From positions 170,967 to 234,966 of the forward strand of contig DATMBF010000048.1 of NCBI GenBank assembly GCA_035559595.1: a stretch of 64,000 bases of DNA. Direction: 5' to 3'. Numbering within the stretch: position 1 is the stretch's first letter; each line of letters opens with the position of its first letter. Shown here piece after piece: positions 26,949 to 36,229 of this stretch. This DNA is from DATMBF01 sp035559595. GTDB taxonomy: Bacteria; Bacteroidota; Ignavibacteria; UBA10030. A program made the translations under genes and the position numbers. The notes under the pieces are model-generated. The model was not told the origin of the DNA, ran no database searches, and was given only the letters and a program-made list of their open reading frames with translations.

Positions 26949-28244
26949 ATGCCGCATTTCCGATACCATGAGAATGAGCTGTACTGCGAAGATGTCCCGA
27001 TCGGCGATCTGGTCGAGGAATTCGATACGCCATTGTACGTCTACAGCAAAAACAGAATCATCGAGAATTTTCGGGCATTACGTACTCTGCTCCAGGGTGA
27101 AGATCAGGTCGTTTGTTATGCTGTGAAAGCGAATGGCAATCCTCATCTTCTCGGATTGTTGGCCTCTGAGGGAGCCGGGGCCGATGTCGTGTCTGCGGGC
27201 GAACTCCATCTGGCGCTCAAGGCTGGTTTCAAACCGGAGCGAATTGTCTTTGCCGGCGTTGGAAAGCGTGAAGATGAGATTGCATATGCGCTGAAGGAAG
27301 GAATTCATTCGTTCAACGTCGAATCTCTCCAGGAACTCCAGACGATCTCGCGATGTGCGTTCAGGTTAGGGACGACAGCAAGAATCTCTCTCCGCGTCAA
27401 CCCGGATATCGATGCGGAGAGTCATCCGTATATCTCGACCGGACTTCGGCACAACAAGTTTGGTATTGAAGGTGATCGTGCCTTCGAGGCATTTCAATCT
27501 GCTGCATCGTTGCCGAAGATCTCTGTCATCGGCGTGCACACACACATCGGGTCACAGATCACGAAAGTTGAGCCGTACGTTACGACGGCGCATTTCGTCG
27601 TTGGTCTCGTTACCAAACTCCGCGAAGCCGGAATTCTCATCCAGCATATCGACTTCGGCGGCGGTTTTGGTGTGAACTACGTTAACGCCATTCAGCATGA
27701 AGCTCTTCCGGTGGAGAACGGGAAAGCCGATCCGACTTCGGCAAACGCAGCGGAGCCTGTTCCAACGCCTGTTGAAATGCTTTCCGCCGTTCTTCCGATC
27801 CTTCAACATTCCCAGTGCAGCATCTGGATCGAACCCGGGCGCTGTATCGTTGCCGATGCGGGAATTCTGGTCACAAAAGTTCTCTATACGAAGGAAAACA
27901 CGACGAAAAAATTTGTGATTGTCGATGCCGGCATGAACGATCTGCTTCGTCCGAGCCTTTACAACGCCTATCATCAAATCGTGCCGACGAAAATTCTTAC
28001 CTATGAGCACGAGCTGGTTGATGTTGTCGGCCCTGTTTGCGAGACCGGCGATTTCTTTGCCCGCGACCGCAAACTCACAAAAGTGAAACCGAATGAGTTT
28101 CTTGCCATTATGACCACGGGCGCGTACGGATTTGTCAATGCCTCGAACTACAACGGCCGCCTCCGGCCGGCTGAAGTACTGGTCAATGGCGAAAAGGTGA
28201 GACTGATCCGACAGAGGGAATCGATCGAACAACTTGGGAGATAA
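26949..28244 (+). CDS. lysA: Diaminopimelate decarboxylase
   Basis: A 431-residue PLP enzyme making L-lysine from meso-diaminopimelate. The PLP lysine is Lys60 in YAVKANGN; ADVVSAGEL, HTHIGSQI, DFGGGFGV, EPGRC and GPVCETGDFF follow in the expected order (alanine-racemase-type barrel, then the C-terminal beta domain). A variable insertion (about residues 247-265, rich in Ala, Pro and Glu) lies before EMLSAVLPIL. It forms a run with asd, 11 bases downstream. Confidence 0.96.
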   Translation: MPHFRYHENELYCEDVPIGDLVEEFDTPLYVYSKNRIIENFRALRTLLQGEDQVVCYAVKANGNPHLLGLLASEGAGADVVSAGELHLALKAGFKPERIVFAGVGKREDEIAYALKEGIHSFNVESLQELQTISRCAFRLGTTARISLRVNPDIDAESHPYISTGLRHNKFGIEGDRAFEAFQSAASLPKISVIGVHTHIGSQITKVEPYVTTAHFVVGLVTKLREAGILIQHIDFGGGFGVNYVNAIQHEALPVENGKADPTSANAAEPVPTPVEMLSAVLPILQHSQCSIWIEPGRCIVADAGILVTKVLYTKENTTKKFVIVDAGMNDLLRPSLYNAYHQIVPTKILTYEHELVDVVGPVCETGDFFARDRKLTKVKPNEFLAIMTTGAYGFVNASNYNGRLRPAEVLVNGEKVRLIRQRESIEQLGR

Positions 28245-28255
28245 CTGAGGAGCCT

Positions 28256-29248
28256 ATGAAACTGCACGATGTCGCCGTCGTTGGTGCAACAGGCCTGGTT
28301 GGACGGACCATGGTTGAGGTGCTCGAACAGCGGAAGTTTCCGGTGAACAGACTTGTTCTGCTTGCTTCAGAACGATCGGTCGGGAAAGAGATTTCATTTG
28401 CCGGAAAGCTCTATTCGGTCCAGAAACTGGAGCCGGAGCGCTTCAAACACATCGAGTATGCTCTCTTCTCGGCTGGAGCAGCCGTGAGCAAAGAGTTTGC
28501 ACCCGTGGCCGTGAAATACGGTGCGATAGTGGTCGACAACAGCAGCGCGTTTCGAATGGAAGAGAACGTGCCGCTGGTGGTGCCCGAAGTGAACCGTAAG
28601 CAAATTTTTAAACATAAGGGGATCATTGCGAATCCCAATTGCTCGACAATACAGCTTGTCGTCGTGTTGAAGCCCCTTCATGATGCGTTTAAGATCAAAC
28701 GAGTCATCGTTTCGACATACCAATCCGTGACCGGGGCAGGAAAACGCGGTATCGATCAACTCCAACAAGAACTTGCCGGGGAAAGGCCAAAGGAACGGAA
28801 ATTCCCACATCAGATCGCCTACAACTGCCTGCCGCATATCGATATCTTCTTCGACGACGGCTATACAAAAGAAGAATTCAAGATGATGAATGAAACGAAA
28901 AAGATCATGGGAGAGAATATCAAGGTGACGGCAACCGCAGTACGCGTTCCCGTGACCGGTGGGCACAGCGAATCGGTCAATATTGAGTTTGACAAACGAT
29001 GCAGTGTTGAAGATGTGCGAAGGGTTCTGAGTTCAGCGGAGGGGGTCGTCCTTCAGGATGATCCCAAGAACAATCTCTATCCGATGCCCATCGCTGCGGC
29101 GAACCGCGATGAGGTCTTTGTGGGACGAATTCGAAAGGATGAAACCGTCTCGAGCGGGGTGAACCTTTGGATTGTTGCTGATAACCTTCGCAAAGGGGCG
29201 GCAACGAATGCCGTGCAGATTATCGAAGCGCTGGCGTTGGGAAAATAG
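28256..29248 (+). CDS. asd: Aspartate-semialdehyde dehydrogenase
   Basis: A 330-residue enzyme reducing aspartyl phosphate to the semialdehyde for lysine, threonine, methionine and diaminopimelate synthesis. VAVVGATGLVGRTM binds NADP; the catalytic Cys129 is in IIANPNCSTIQ and the acid-base His237 in VPVTGGHSES. QSVTGAGKRGI is also typical. Lysine and diaminopimelate genes are therefore adjacent here. Confidence 0.97.
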   Translation: MKLHDVAVVGATGLVGRTMVEVLEQRKFPVNRLVLLASERSVGKEISFAGKLYSVQKLEPERFKHIEYALFSAGAAVSKEFAPVAVKYGAIVVDNSSAFRMEENVPLVVPEVNRKQIFKHKGIIANPNCSTIQLVVVLKPLHDAFKIKRVIVSTYQSVTGAGKRGIDQLQQELAGERPKERKFPHQIAYNCLPHIDIFFDDGYTKEEFKMMNETKKIMGENIKVTATAVRVPVTGGHSESVNIEFDKRCSVEDVRRVLSSAEGVVLQDDPKNNLYPMPIAAANRDEVFVGRIRKDETVSSGVNLWIVADNLRKGAATNAVQIIEALALGK

Positions 29249-29278
29249 AAACCCATCAAGGCATGTTGGAATAGTGGA

Positions 29279-30196
29279 ATGCGAGATGAGATTATGGAAA
29301 AACTGAATGCCGAACTTCGAAGTCAATGCATAAGGTCAGTAATTCTCTTTTGTCTGGCGACTGCTCTCGGCTGTTCGAAGAAGGAAGAGAAGCGGGAGGT
29401 GGACATTGTTACCTTTCCGTTGAAAGGTGAAGTCGTCTCCGTAGACATGGAGAAACGTCGGGTCATGGTGGCGCATGAGGAGATTCCGAATTACATGATG
29501 GCCATGACGATGCCGTTCAAAGTCAAAGATACTACACTACTGCTGGGACTCGAAGTAGGCGACTCGATTCGGGCGACACTGAACGTCTCCCGAACCGAAA
29601 GTTGGTTGGAGGAAATCGTCGTCATCGGAAAGGACGAGAGCCGCCAGGCCATTGAGGTGCGCGGGACAACGTTCAAGAAACTCTGGAAGGAAGGGGATGC
29701 TCTTCCGAACGTTGAGTTGACCAACAAAGATGGTCGCAAAATCAAGATCAGCGATTTCCGTGGGAAGATTCTTGCGTTCACATTCATTTACACACGGTGT
29801 CCGTTGCCTGATTTTTGCATCCGGATGAGTGATCACTTCTCGCAGGTTCAACGGGAGCTCAAGAAAGATCTTGCGCTGGCCGGACACTGGCAGCTTCTGA
29901 CGATCAGCTTCGATCCTGCCCACGACAAGCCGGAAGTCCTCAAGAAATATGGAGAGAACTACGGAGCCGATTTCACCACGTGGGAATTCGCGACAGGATC
30001 GGAAACCACCATTCGCACCCTGGCGGATGGATTAGACCTCACGCTCGAAGATGACGAGGGTGGCTTGATTGCCCACAACCTCCGAACCGTCATTCTTGAT
30101 AAGAACGGTGTCATTGTTTCGATCATCAAAGGCAATGACTGGACTCCTGCCGATGTCGTCAACAAGGTTCGGTCCGCTCTCAAACTGCCGGCCTGA
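29279..30196 (+). CDS. Sco1/SenC lipoprotein with N-terminal copper-binding (CusF-like) domain
   Basis: A 305-residue lipoprotein; a start at 29294 is also possible. The lipobox cysteine follows LATALG (Cys32). Residues about 45-115 read VVSVDMEKRRVMVAHEEIP, then YMMAMTMPFKV, with the methionine pattern of the CusF/YdeQ-type copper-binding domain that often precedes Sco1. Residues about 130-300 are the thioredoxin-like Sco1 domain with YTRCPLPDFC (the Cys pair) and the later copper-binding histidine in IAHNLRTVIL. It should deliver copper to cytochrome oxidase or act as a periplasmic copper-thiol protein. No oxidase gene is in the window. Confidence 0.88.
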   Translation: MRDEIMEKLNAELRSQCIRSVILFCLATALGCSKKEEKREVDIVTFPLKGEVVSVDMEKRRVMVAHEEIPNYMMAMTMPFKVKDTTLLLGLEVGDSIRATLNVSRTESWLEEIVVIGKDESRQAIEVRGTTFKKLWKEGDALPNVELTNKDGRKIKISDFRGKILAFTFIYTRCPLPDFCIRMSDHFSQVQRELKKDLALAGHWQLLTISFDPAHDKPEVLKKYGENYGADFTTWEFATGSETTIRTLADGLDLTLEDDEGGLIAHNLRTVILDKNGVIVSIIKGNDWTPADVVNKVRSALKLPA

Positions 30197-30213
30197 TCCT
30201 CCAAGCCCCTCCT

Positions 30214-32076
30214 ATGAAACCGGACTTTCGCCAACGTCTGAAGCAAGGGCCGATTCTCTGTGACGGCGCGATGGGGACGCTCCTCGACCTCTATGAGTAC
30301 CACGAGCTTCCCCATGAGCTCCAGAATATCAAGAATCCCGATATCGTTGAGCGGGTCCACCGCGAATATATCGATGCGGGCGCAGAAATTATTCAGACGA
30401 ACACGTTCTCCGGCAACAGACTTCGGCTAGCCCAGTTCCACCTTGAGGAGAAGCTGCGGGAGATGAACTTGAAGGGTGTGGAGATCGCGAGGCGGGCGGC
30501 TGGCGATTCTGTCTATGTAGCTGGATCCGTCGGGCCGACGGGCAAGCTCCTGGAACCTCTCGGCAAGCTCAAGTTGATCCAGGCGCGAGATGCATTCAAA
30601 GAGCAGATCGAGATTCTTCTTGAGGCTGGCGTCGATGTCCTGATCCTCGAGACGTTTGTGAGTCTGAACGAACTCGATGAGGCCATCACCGCGGCCAAAG
30701 AGTTAACAAAGATTCCGATCATCGCGCAGAAAGCGTTTCCGGAAGACGGAGCTATCCTCTCCGGTTCGTTTCCGATCGAAGTGGTGGAGCACCTGCTTGA
30801 GCGAGGAGTCGATGTTGTCGGCGCAAACTGCACAGTAGGGCCGCAACGGATGTTCACCATTATCCGCAGCATGTACAAAGATGGCGTTGTGCTCTCCGCT
30901 CAACCCGCGGCGGGAATTCCAACGCTACTCAATGGTCGCTCGATCTACCATACCACGCCCGATTATCTTGCTGCGTATGCGAAAGAGCTTCTTCAGGCAG
31001 GCGTGACACTTGTTGGTGCCTGTTGCGGCTCGACGCCGGCACACATCAGAGCGATTCGACAGGTCATGGATGAGTTTCGATCCGCACCGGCAATCAAAGT
31101 CCGCTCCCCCAAGCCGCCGACAAAAAAGGGTGAGGACACATCAATCCGGGTCGATACGCGACCGACGCTCAAGGATGACCGCTCGCGTTTTGCTCAAAAC
31201 GTTGGACGCAAGTTTCTGACGACTGTGGAGCTGGATATTCCTCGCGGTCTTGACATCGGTCCGGTTCTGGACGGTGCTCGATATCTCCGTCAGTACGGCA
31301 TCGATGCGATCAACATCACCGACGGCGCTCGGGCACGGCTGCGAATGAGTTCGATAACCCTCTGCTATCTGATTCAACAGCAGGTAGGGATTGAAACGAT
31401 CACACATCTGGCAACACGGGACCGAAACATGATCGGGCTCCAGGCGGAGCTTCTTGGCGCTCACGCCCTCGGACTGCGGAATATCCTCTGCATCACCGGT
31501 GATCCAACGAACATCGGCGATTACCCGCAGGCAAGCTCGGTGTTTGATGTTGATTCTGCCGGACTCATCCGTGCCGTGGCGTCCATGAATAATGGAACTG
31601 ACCTCATGGGAAACACCATCGAGCAAAAAACCTCGTTTCTCATCGCTTGTGCAGTGAACGCCATGGCGGACAATTTCGATGTAGAGATGGAGAAACTCGA
31701 AAAGAAAGTCGAGGCTGGAGCTCAAATCGTCTTCACCCAGCCCATTTACGAGATGCGAACACTCGAGCACCTGCTGAAGCGGACACAGCAGTGGCGGCTG
31801 CCGATCATGCTCGGGCTCCTTCCATTGCGGAGTTACAAGCACGCGGAGTTCCTGCACAATGAAATTCCCGGCATGACGATTCCGGAGAAGATCCGCGAGC
31901 GGATGCGTTCTGCAGGAGAGCGGTCAGCACAGGTAGGGATTGACTCGGCCGTGGAGTTCCTCAGGGAAGCGAAGTCTCTTGTTGCAGGAGCTTATTTGCT
32001 TCCTCCGTTCAAGAAGTACGAAATTGTTCCGCAGATTCTCGAAGCGGCGGAGATTCCAACGAGCATTCGTTCGTAA
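30214..32076 (+). CDS. Bifunctional homocysteine S-methyltransferase / methylenetetrahydrofolate reductase
   Basis: A 620-residue fusion like Bacillus YitJ. Residues 1-290 are a zinc-dependent homocysteine methyltransferase (LCDGAMGTLL, TNTFSGNRLRL; zinc-binding Cys206 in VGANCTVGP and Cys270-Cys271 in VGACCGSTP). Residues about 320-620 are a FAD-dependent MTHFR barrel (TTVELDIPRGLD, then ITHLATRDRN, then ILCITGDPTN, then QIVFTQPIYE). It would make methyl-THF and move methyl groups to homocysteine. It begins 17 bases after the Sco1 gene. Confidence 0.92.
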   Translation: MKPDFRQRLKQGPILCDGAMGTLLDLYEYHELPHELQNIKNPDIVERVHREYIDAGAEIIQTNTFSGNRLRLAQFHLEEKLREMNLKGVEIARRAAGDSVYVAGSVGPTGKLLEPLGKLKLIQARDAFKEQIEILLEAGVDVLILETFVSLNELDEAITAAKELTKIPIIAQKAFPEDGAILSGSFPIEVVEHLLERGVDVVGANCTVGPQRMFTIIRSMYKDGVVLSAQPAAGIPTLLNGRSIYHTTPDYLAAYAKELLQAGVTLVGACCGSTPAHIRAIRQVMDEFRSAPAIKVRSPKPPTKKGEDTSIRVDTRPTLKDDRSRFAQNVGRKFLTTVELDIPRGLDIGPVLDGARYLRQYGIDAINITDGARARLRMSSITLCYLIQQQVGIETITHLATRDRNMIGLQAELLGAHALGLRNILCITGDPTNIGDYPQASSVFDVDSAGLIRAVASMNNGTDLMGNTIEQKTSFLIACAVNAMADNFDVEMEKLEKKVEAGAQIVFTQPIYEMRTLEHLLKRTQQWRLPIMLGLLPLRSYKHAEFLHNEIPGMTIPEKIRERMRSAGERSAQVGIDSAVEFLREAKSLVAGAYLLPPFKKYEIVPQILEAAEIPTSIRS

Positions 32077-32142
32077 CACAGCGCACGGGCGAACTCGCGC
32101 TTCTTGCCCCTCGTTCTACTTTTCGCTATTATCATCCATGTA

Positions 32143-32907
32143 ATGACAATTTCTCATTCAGACATCGCGAGGCAAATCGTTCTTGTGTGCCATCGCCTGT
32201 ACGAAAAAGGTTTTGTGACAGCAACGGATGGCAACGTAAGTGCGCGACTCCCCAACGGAAACATTCTGACCACTCGCTCTTCGATTAACAAAGGGCGAGC
32301 GTCCGAGTCCGATCTCGTAGAAGTTAAGCCTGATGGGACGCCGGTTACACTGAGCATGAAACCTTCGACTGAGCTCGGAATGCATGTATTCATCTACAGT
32401 CGCCGTCCCGACGTGCAAGCGGTCGTGCATGCACATCCAACATATGCCACGGGGTTCGCGGCAGCGAGAATTCCGCTGAATGAATGTGTTCTTCCCGAAG
32501 TGATCGTCGGCCTGGGTGCTGTTCCTCTTGCACCGTACGCAACACCATCCACCATGGAAGTGGCGGAATCGCTCGCCCCCCTTGTTGCCAATGCTGATGC
32601 GATTCTTCTTGCGAATCATGGCGTCGTAACGTATGGCTCCGATCTTGATGATGCGTATTTCAAAATGGAGAAGGTCGAACACGCGGCGCACATTACGTTT
32701 GTGGCTCGGATGTTAGGCGGCGAGAAACCTCTCTCGGCCAGTGAAGTCGAGAAACTCCGCACCATTAGCCAGGGCACATATGGGAAGAATGCTTCAGCGA
32801 AGCCTGCGTGCGAACCCGAGGCCCTCGATGAGGGCATTACAGAGGCCGATCTCAAACGAGTCATCCGCGAGATCCTAGACAGAAAGAAGTACCCGGCATC
32901 GTCATAA
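32143..32907 (+). CDS. Class II aldolase/adducin family protein
   Basis: About 254 residues from the ATG at 32143. It carries the fuculose/rhamnulose-phosphate aldolase layout: TDGNVSARL near the N-terminus, HAHPTYATGF with the first two zinc histidines, and LLANHGVVTYG with the third. The C-terminal 50 residues, rich in Ala and charged residues, are extra. Family members act on ketose phosphates or decarboxylate sugar acids; substrate unknown. It stands between the one-carbon enzyme and ddl. Confidence 0.88.
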   Translation: MTISHSDIARQIVLVCHRLYEKGFVTATDGNVSARLPNGNILTTRSSINKGRASESDLVEVKPDGTPVTLSMKPSTELGMHVFIYSRRPDVQAVVHAHPTYATGFAAARIPLNECVLPEVIVGLGAVPLAPYATPSTMEVAESLAPLVANADAILLANHGVVTYGSDLDDAYFKMEKVEHAAHITFVARMLGGEKPLSASEVEKLRTISQGTYGKNASAKPACEPEALDEGITEADLKRVIREILDRKKYPASS

Positions 32908-32953
32908 GAGTTTTACAGACCACTATTCCCCAAATCCATCTCTCTAACTTCCT

Positions 32954-34084
32954 TTGTCCTCTAAATTACGCGTCGGCATAATTTTTGGCGGTCGATCGGC
33001 TGAACATGAGGTGTCGCTCGTTTCTGCTGCTTCGGTCATGAAGGCATTGGACAAAGAGAAGTACGAGATTGTGCCGATCGGCATCACCCCAGAGGGCCGC
33101 TGGCTTGCGACAACGGACGCGCTGAAACTCTTAAAAGAGAAGGCGTACGTCGGGAGTTTCCCGGAACACATTCTTCCTCCCGATCCAACAAAAAGAGCCT
33201 TGATTTCCATCGATGGCTCATGGTTTGGATCGCGACGAAAAGCCGTTGACGTTATCTTTCCTCTTGTCCACGGAACCTACGGTGAAGATGGAACACTGCA
33301 AGGTCTCTTTGAGCTTGCGGATATCCCCTATGTTGGTGCAGGCGTTTTGGGATCAGCTGTTGGGATGGACAAAGTCATTCAGAAGCAATTGCTCCAACAT
33401 GCAGGAATTCCGGTGGCAGCGGGCGTTTGGTTTCTGGCGTCGGAGTTTCAAAGAGATCACAAAGGCATCATCAAACGAATCGAACGTCGGCTGAGATATC
33501 CACTCTTCGTCAAGCCAGCCAATCTTGGTTCCAGCGTAGGCATCAGCAAGGCCCGCAAACGAGAAGAACTTGTTGAGGGAATTCGCATTGCGAGCGAGTA
33601 TGACCGGAAGATTCTTGTGGAGCAGGGGATTGTCAACGCGCGCGAAATCGAATGCAGCGTCCTTGGAAATGATGATCCAATAGCTTCGGTTCCGGGGGAG
33701 ATCATCCCATCCAACGAGTTCTATGATTACGATGCAAAGTATGTCGATGGAAAGTCGAAAGCTGTTATCCCAGCCCGGCTCCCCGCGAAAGTGAAGAAAA
33801 CTGTCCGGCAGTATTCTGTTGATGCATTCAAAGTGCTCGGATGCGAGGGGATGGCGCGTGTCGATTTCCTTGTCCAGAAGAGAACAAACCGCATCTACCT
33901 GAACGAAATCAACACCATTCCGGGTTTCACCTCCATCAGCATGTATCCGAAGCTCTGGCAGGCTTCAGGTATCTCGTATCCGGAGCTTCTCGACCGCCTG
34001 ATCCAGCTGGCCTTCGAGCGGCACATCGCCAAGCAGAGACTCAAAACGACGTATCGACCGAAGGAAGACTGGTATAAACATTAG
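32954..34084 (+). CDS. ddl: D-alanine-D-alanine ligase
   Basis: A 376-residue ATP-grasp enzyme joining two D-alanines for peptidoglycan. VGIIFGGRSAEHEVSLVSA begins the N-terminal domain; VHGTYGEDGTLQG, FVKPANLGSSVGISK, and RVDFLVQKRTNRIYLNEINT (metal- and ATP-binding residues) follow in order. The start appears to be TTG with no clear ribosome-binding site; no in-frame ATG lies nearby before the conserved IIFGG. A cell-division gene follows after 53 bases. Confidence 0.95.
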   Translation: MSSKLRVGIIFGGRSAEHEVSLVSAASVMKALDKEKYEIVPIGITPEGRWLATTDALKLLKEKAYVGSFPEHILPPDPTKRALISIDGSWFGSRRKAVDVIFPLVHGTYGEDGTLQGLFELADIPYVGAGVLGSAVGMDKVIQKQLLQHAGIPVAAGVWFLASEFQRDHKGIIKRIERRLRYPLFVKPANLGSSVGISKARKREELVEGIRIASEYDRKILVEQGIVNAREIECSVLGNDDPIASVPGEIIPSNEFYDYDAKYVDGKSKAVIPARLPAKVKKTVRQYSVDAFKVLGCEGMARVDFLVQKRTNRIYLNEINTIPGFTSISMYPKLWQASGISYPELLDRLIQLAFERHIAKQRLKTTYRPKEDWYKH

Positions 34085-34137
34085 CTCAAAGCGGATCTTT
34101 GGTCGGATTGCGAATTCCGGGAAATAGCATTACTTTG

Positions 34138-34488
34138 ATGGCAATGGACAGTCAGTTTTATCGGAATCTCAAGAAGCCAAGGTGGTGGAAGGAACAAACG
34201 AGGCAGGTGGTCAGTCAGCCGAAGCGTGCTCTCATCATCATTGGTGCAATTCTTCTTGGCTTCTTCGTTCTCCTGAACAACAAAGGCGTGATTGCGCGCG
34301 TGCAACTGGAACTGGAACGCAGAGAAGTTCAAGAGAAGGTCCGGCAGGCAGAGGAGGAAACGAAGCAGTTGCAAGCTCAGCTTAAGGCGCTTGAGGGGGA
34401 CAAGAAAACGATTGAAAAGATTGCACGCGAACGATACGGGATGGCACGAGAAGGGGAGACCATCTATCGCGTCACGCCGCAACAATAA
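34138..34488 (+). CDS. Septum-formation initiator (DivIC/FtsB-like) protein
   Basis: About 116 residues. One membrane helix (about 30-47, ALIIIGAILLGFFVLL) follows a basic cytoplasmic start, and a coiled coil (ARVQLELERREVQEKVRQAE and on) extends into the periplasm, ending with IARERYGMAREGETIYRV, the DivIC/FtsB signature region. Such proteins link FtsL and FtsQ in the divisome. The exact start among ATGs at 34099, 34138 and 34144 is uncertain; a terminator-like hairpin follows. Confidence 0.85.
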   Translation: MAMDSQFYRNLKKPRWWKEQTRQVVSQPKRALIIIGAILLGFFVLLNNKGVIARVQLELERREVQEKVRQAEEETKQLQAQLKALEGDKKTIEKIARERYGMAREGETIYRVTPQQ

Positions 34489-34520
34489 TTTCAACGAGAG
34501 CGAAGAAACGTGAACGGAAG

Positions 34521-34550
34521 CCAACATCGGTGAGCGGTGTTGGTTTTTTT
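34521..34550 (+). terminator. Intrinsic terminator after the DivIC-like gene
   Basis: CCAACA and TGTTGG (34521-34526 and 34538-34543) pair around an 11-base loop that can add an extra pair, followed by seven T. It lies only 16 bases before the rarA start, so rarA probably has little or no independent upstream leader there. Confidence 0.6.
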
Positions 34551-34565
34551 GTTTGAGGAACTGTA

Positions 34566-35891
34566 ATGTCCGATCTCTTTTTCAGAGAATCCCCACAATC
34601 CTCCAGTACGAAAGCGCCTCTTGCGGAGCGTATTCGCCCTAAAACACTGAAGGAATTTGTCGGTCAGAAGCATCTTCTGGGATCGGGCAAGCCACTTCAG
34701 GTCTTACTTGACCGTGGGGCGATTCCCTCGATGATTTTCTGGGGACCGCCCGGGGTTGGCAAAACGACGCTTGCACGTCTCATCGCCGATCGTCTCGAAT
34801 CAGATTTCCTGCAGCTTAGCGCGGTTTCTTCCGGTGTTAAAGAAGTGCGCGCTGCCATCGGTCGCGCTGAAAAGAACCGGCGCGTGGGAAAGTCCACAAT
34901 TCTCTTCATTGACGAAATCCATCGTTTCAACAAAGCACAACAGGATGCGCTGCTGCACAGTGTCGAGGAGGGGGTCATTACGCTCATTGGTGCAACGACG
35001 GAGAACCCTTCGTTTGAAGTAATCTCCCCCCTTTTGTCGCGTTGCCAGATTTATGTTCTGGAACCACTGGGGAAAGATGAGCTTGATGCAATACTCGATC
35101 ATGCCCTGAAGACCGACCCGGTTCTCTCCAAGAAAAAGATCAACATCGTAGACCGCGACTTCCTCATGCTTCTCTCGGGTGGAGATGCCCGCAAACTGCT
35201 GAACGGGCTTGAAACATCGGTGAACCTTGTCCGGACGACTCCCGAAGGCATTGTCATCACAAAAGCGATCATTGAGGAGGCATTTCAGCGAAAATATTCA
35301 CTCTATGACAAAAGCGGCGAGCAGCATTATGATACAATTTCCGCATTCATCAAAAGTGTTCGGGGAAGCGACCCCGACGCCGCAGTGTATTGGATGGCCA
35401 GAATGCTGGACGGAGGCGAGGACCCGAAGTTCATTGCGCGACGGATGATTATTCTCGCATCGGAGGATATCGGCAACGCAGACCCCTTTGCGCTAACTCT
35501 GGCGACCGCTGGCTTCACGGCGGTGGACTACATCGGGATGCCGGAGGGGCGGATCGTGCTTTCGCAGGTTGCAACCTATCTCGCCTCAGCACCAAAAAGC
35601 AATGCCGCCTATCTTGCAGTCGAAAAAGCGCTTGAGGATGTCAAAAAGCTTCCCAATCTTTCCGTGCCATTGCATTTGCGCAATGCCCCTACAAAGCTCA
35701 TGGAAGAGCTTGGCTACGGCAAGCAATACAAGTATAGCCATGATTTCCAAGGTCATTTTGTCGACCAGCAGTATCTGCCGGATAACTTGAAGGATCGCCA
35801 ATACTATCTCCCGACTGATCTTGGAAAAGAGAAAGAGATCAGGGAGCGGCTGGGTCTCTGGTGGAAAGGAAGAAAACGGTACGAACCATGA
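34566..35891 (+). CDS. rarA: Replication-associated recombination protein A (RarA/MgsA)
   Basis: A 441-residue AAA+ ATPase acting at stalled replication forks. ERIRPKTLKEFVGQ begins the domain; Walker A is GPPGVGKTT (60-68), Walker B ILFIDEIHRF, sensor 1 IGATTENPSF, arginine-finger region SPLLSRCQ. The C-terminal MgsA-type domain (about 240-425) holds KSVRGSDPDAAVYWMARML and GKQYKYSHDFQGHF. Its stop overlaps the start of the small next gene (ATGA). Confidence 0.96.
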   Translation: MSDLFFRESPQSSSTKAPLAERIRPKTLKEFVGQKHLLGSGKPLQVLLDRGAIPSMIFWGPPGVGKTTLARLIADRLESDFLQLSAVSSGVKEVRAAIGRAEKNRRVGKSTILFIDEIHRFNKAQQDALLHSVEEGVITLIGATTENPSFEVISPLLSRCQIYVLEPLGKDELDAILDHALKTDPVLSKKKINIVDRDFLMLLSGGDARKLLNGLETSVNLVRTTPEGIVITKAIIEEAFQRKYSLYDKSGEQHYDTISAFIKSVRGSDPDAAVYWMARMLDGGEDPKFIARRMIILASEDIGNADPFALTLATAGFTAVDYIGMPEGRIVLSQVATYLASAPKSNAAYLAVEKALEDVKKLPNLSVPLHLRNAPTKLMEELGYGKQYKYSHDFQGHFVDQQYLPDNLKDRQYYLPTDLGKEKEIRERLGLWWKGRKRYEP

Positions 35892-36193
35892 CCGACGTTG
35901 TGCCACAAGCCCGAAAACTCCTGGCAATGATGAAGGATGTTCCGCAGGACATTCCCGGCTTTGCCGATGAGCTGATCCTGTTCCTTGAGCATCTTCGAGA
36001 TGAATATGAGGTAAGCCAGACCAAAAGTCCGAGGCTCTCCGGCAGGTCGTTCAATCCTCTCAATCCGGTGATCTATTCGCTCGAATCGAATCCCGATCGG
36101 ATTCTTGCAGGCAGCAACGAGAAGGACCTTATCACCGGTATTCTTGAGGACATCGTTTCCGGCAGAATTCTCGTCCGACAAAAACAATTGTAG
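35888..36193 (+). CDS. Hypothetical protein, 101 aa, coupled to rarA
   Basis: From the ATG at 35888, which overlaps the rarA stop (ATGA), so it is translated from the same message. The sequence is helical and acidic at first (KLLAMMKDVPQDIPGFADEL, then FLEHLRDEYEVSQ), then Pro- and Asn-rich (NPLNPVIYSLESNPDRI), then a helix (EKDLITGILEDIV). I do not recognise it. No membrane helix. Confidence 0.68.
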   Translation: MTDVVPQARKLLAMMKDVPQDIPGFADELILFLEHLRDEYEVSQTKSPRLSGRSFNPLNPVIYSLESNPDRILAGSNEKDLITGILEDIVSGRILVRQKQL

Positions 36194-36229
36194 CCCATTC
36201 GTACCAACCCACCACAACAGGAGGTTCAT

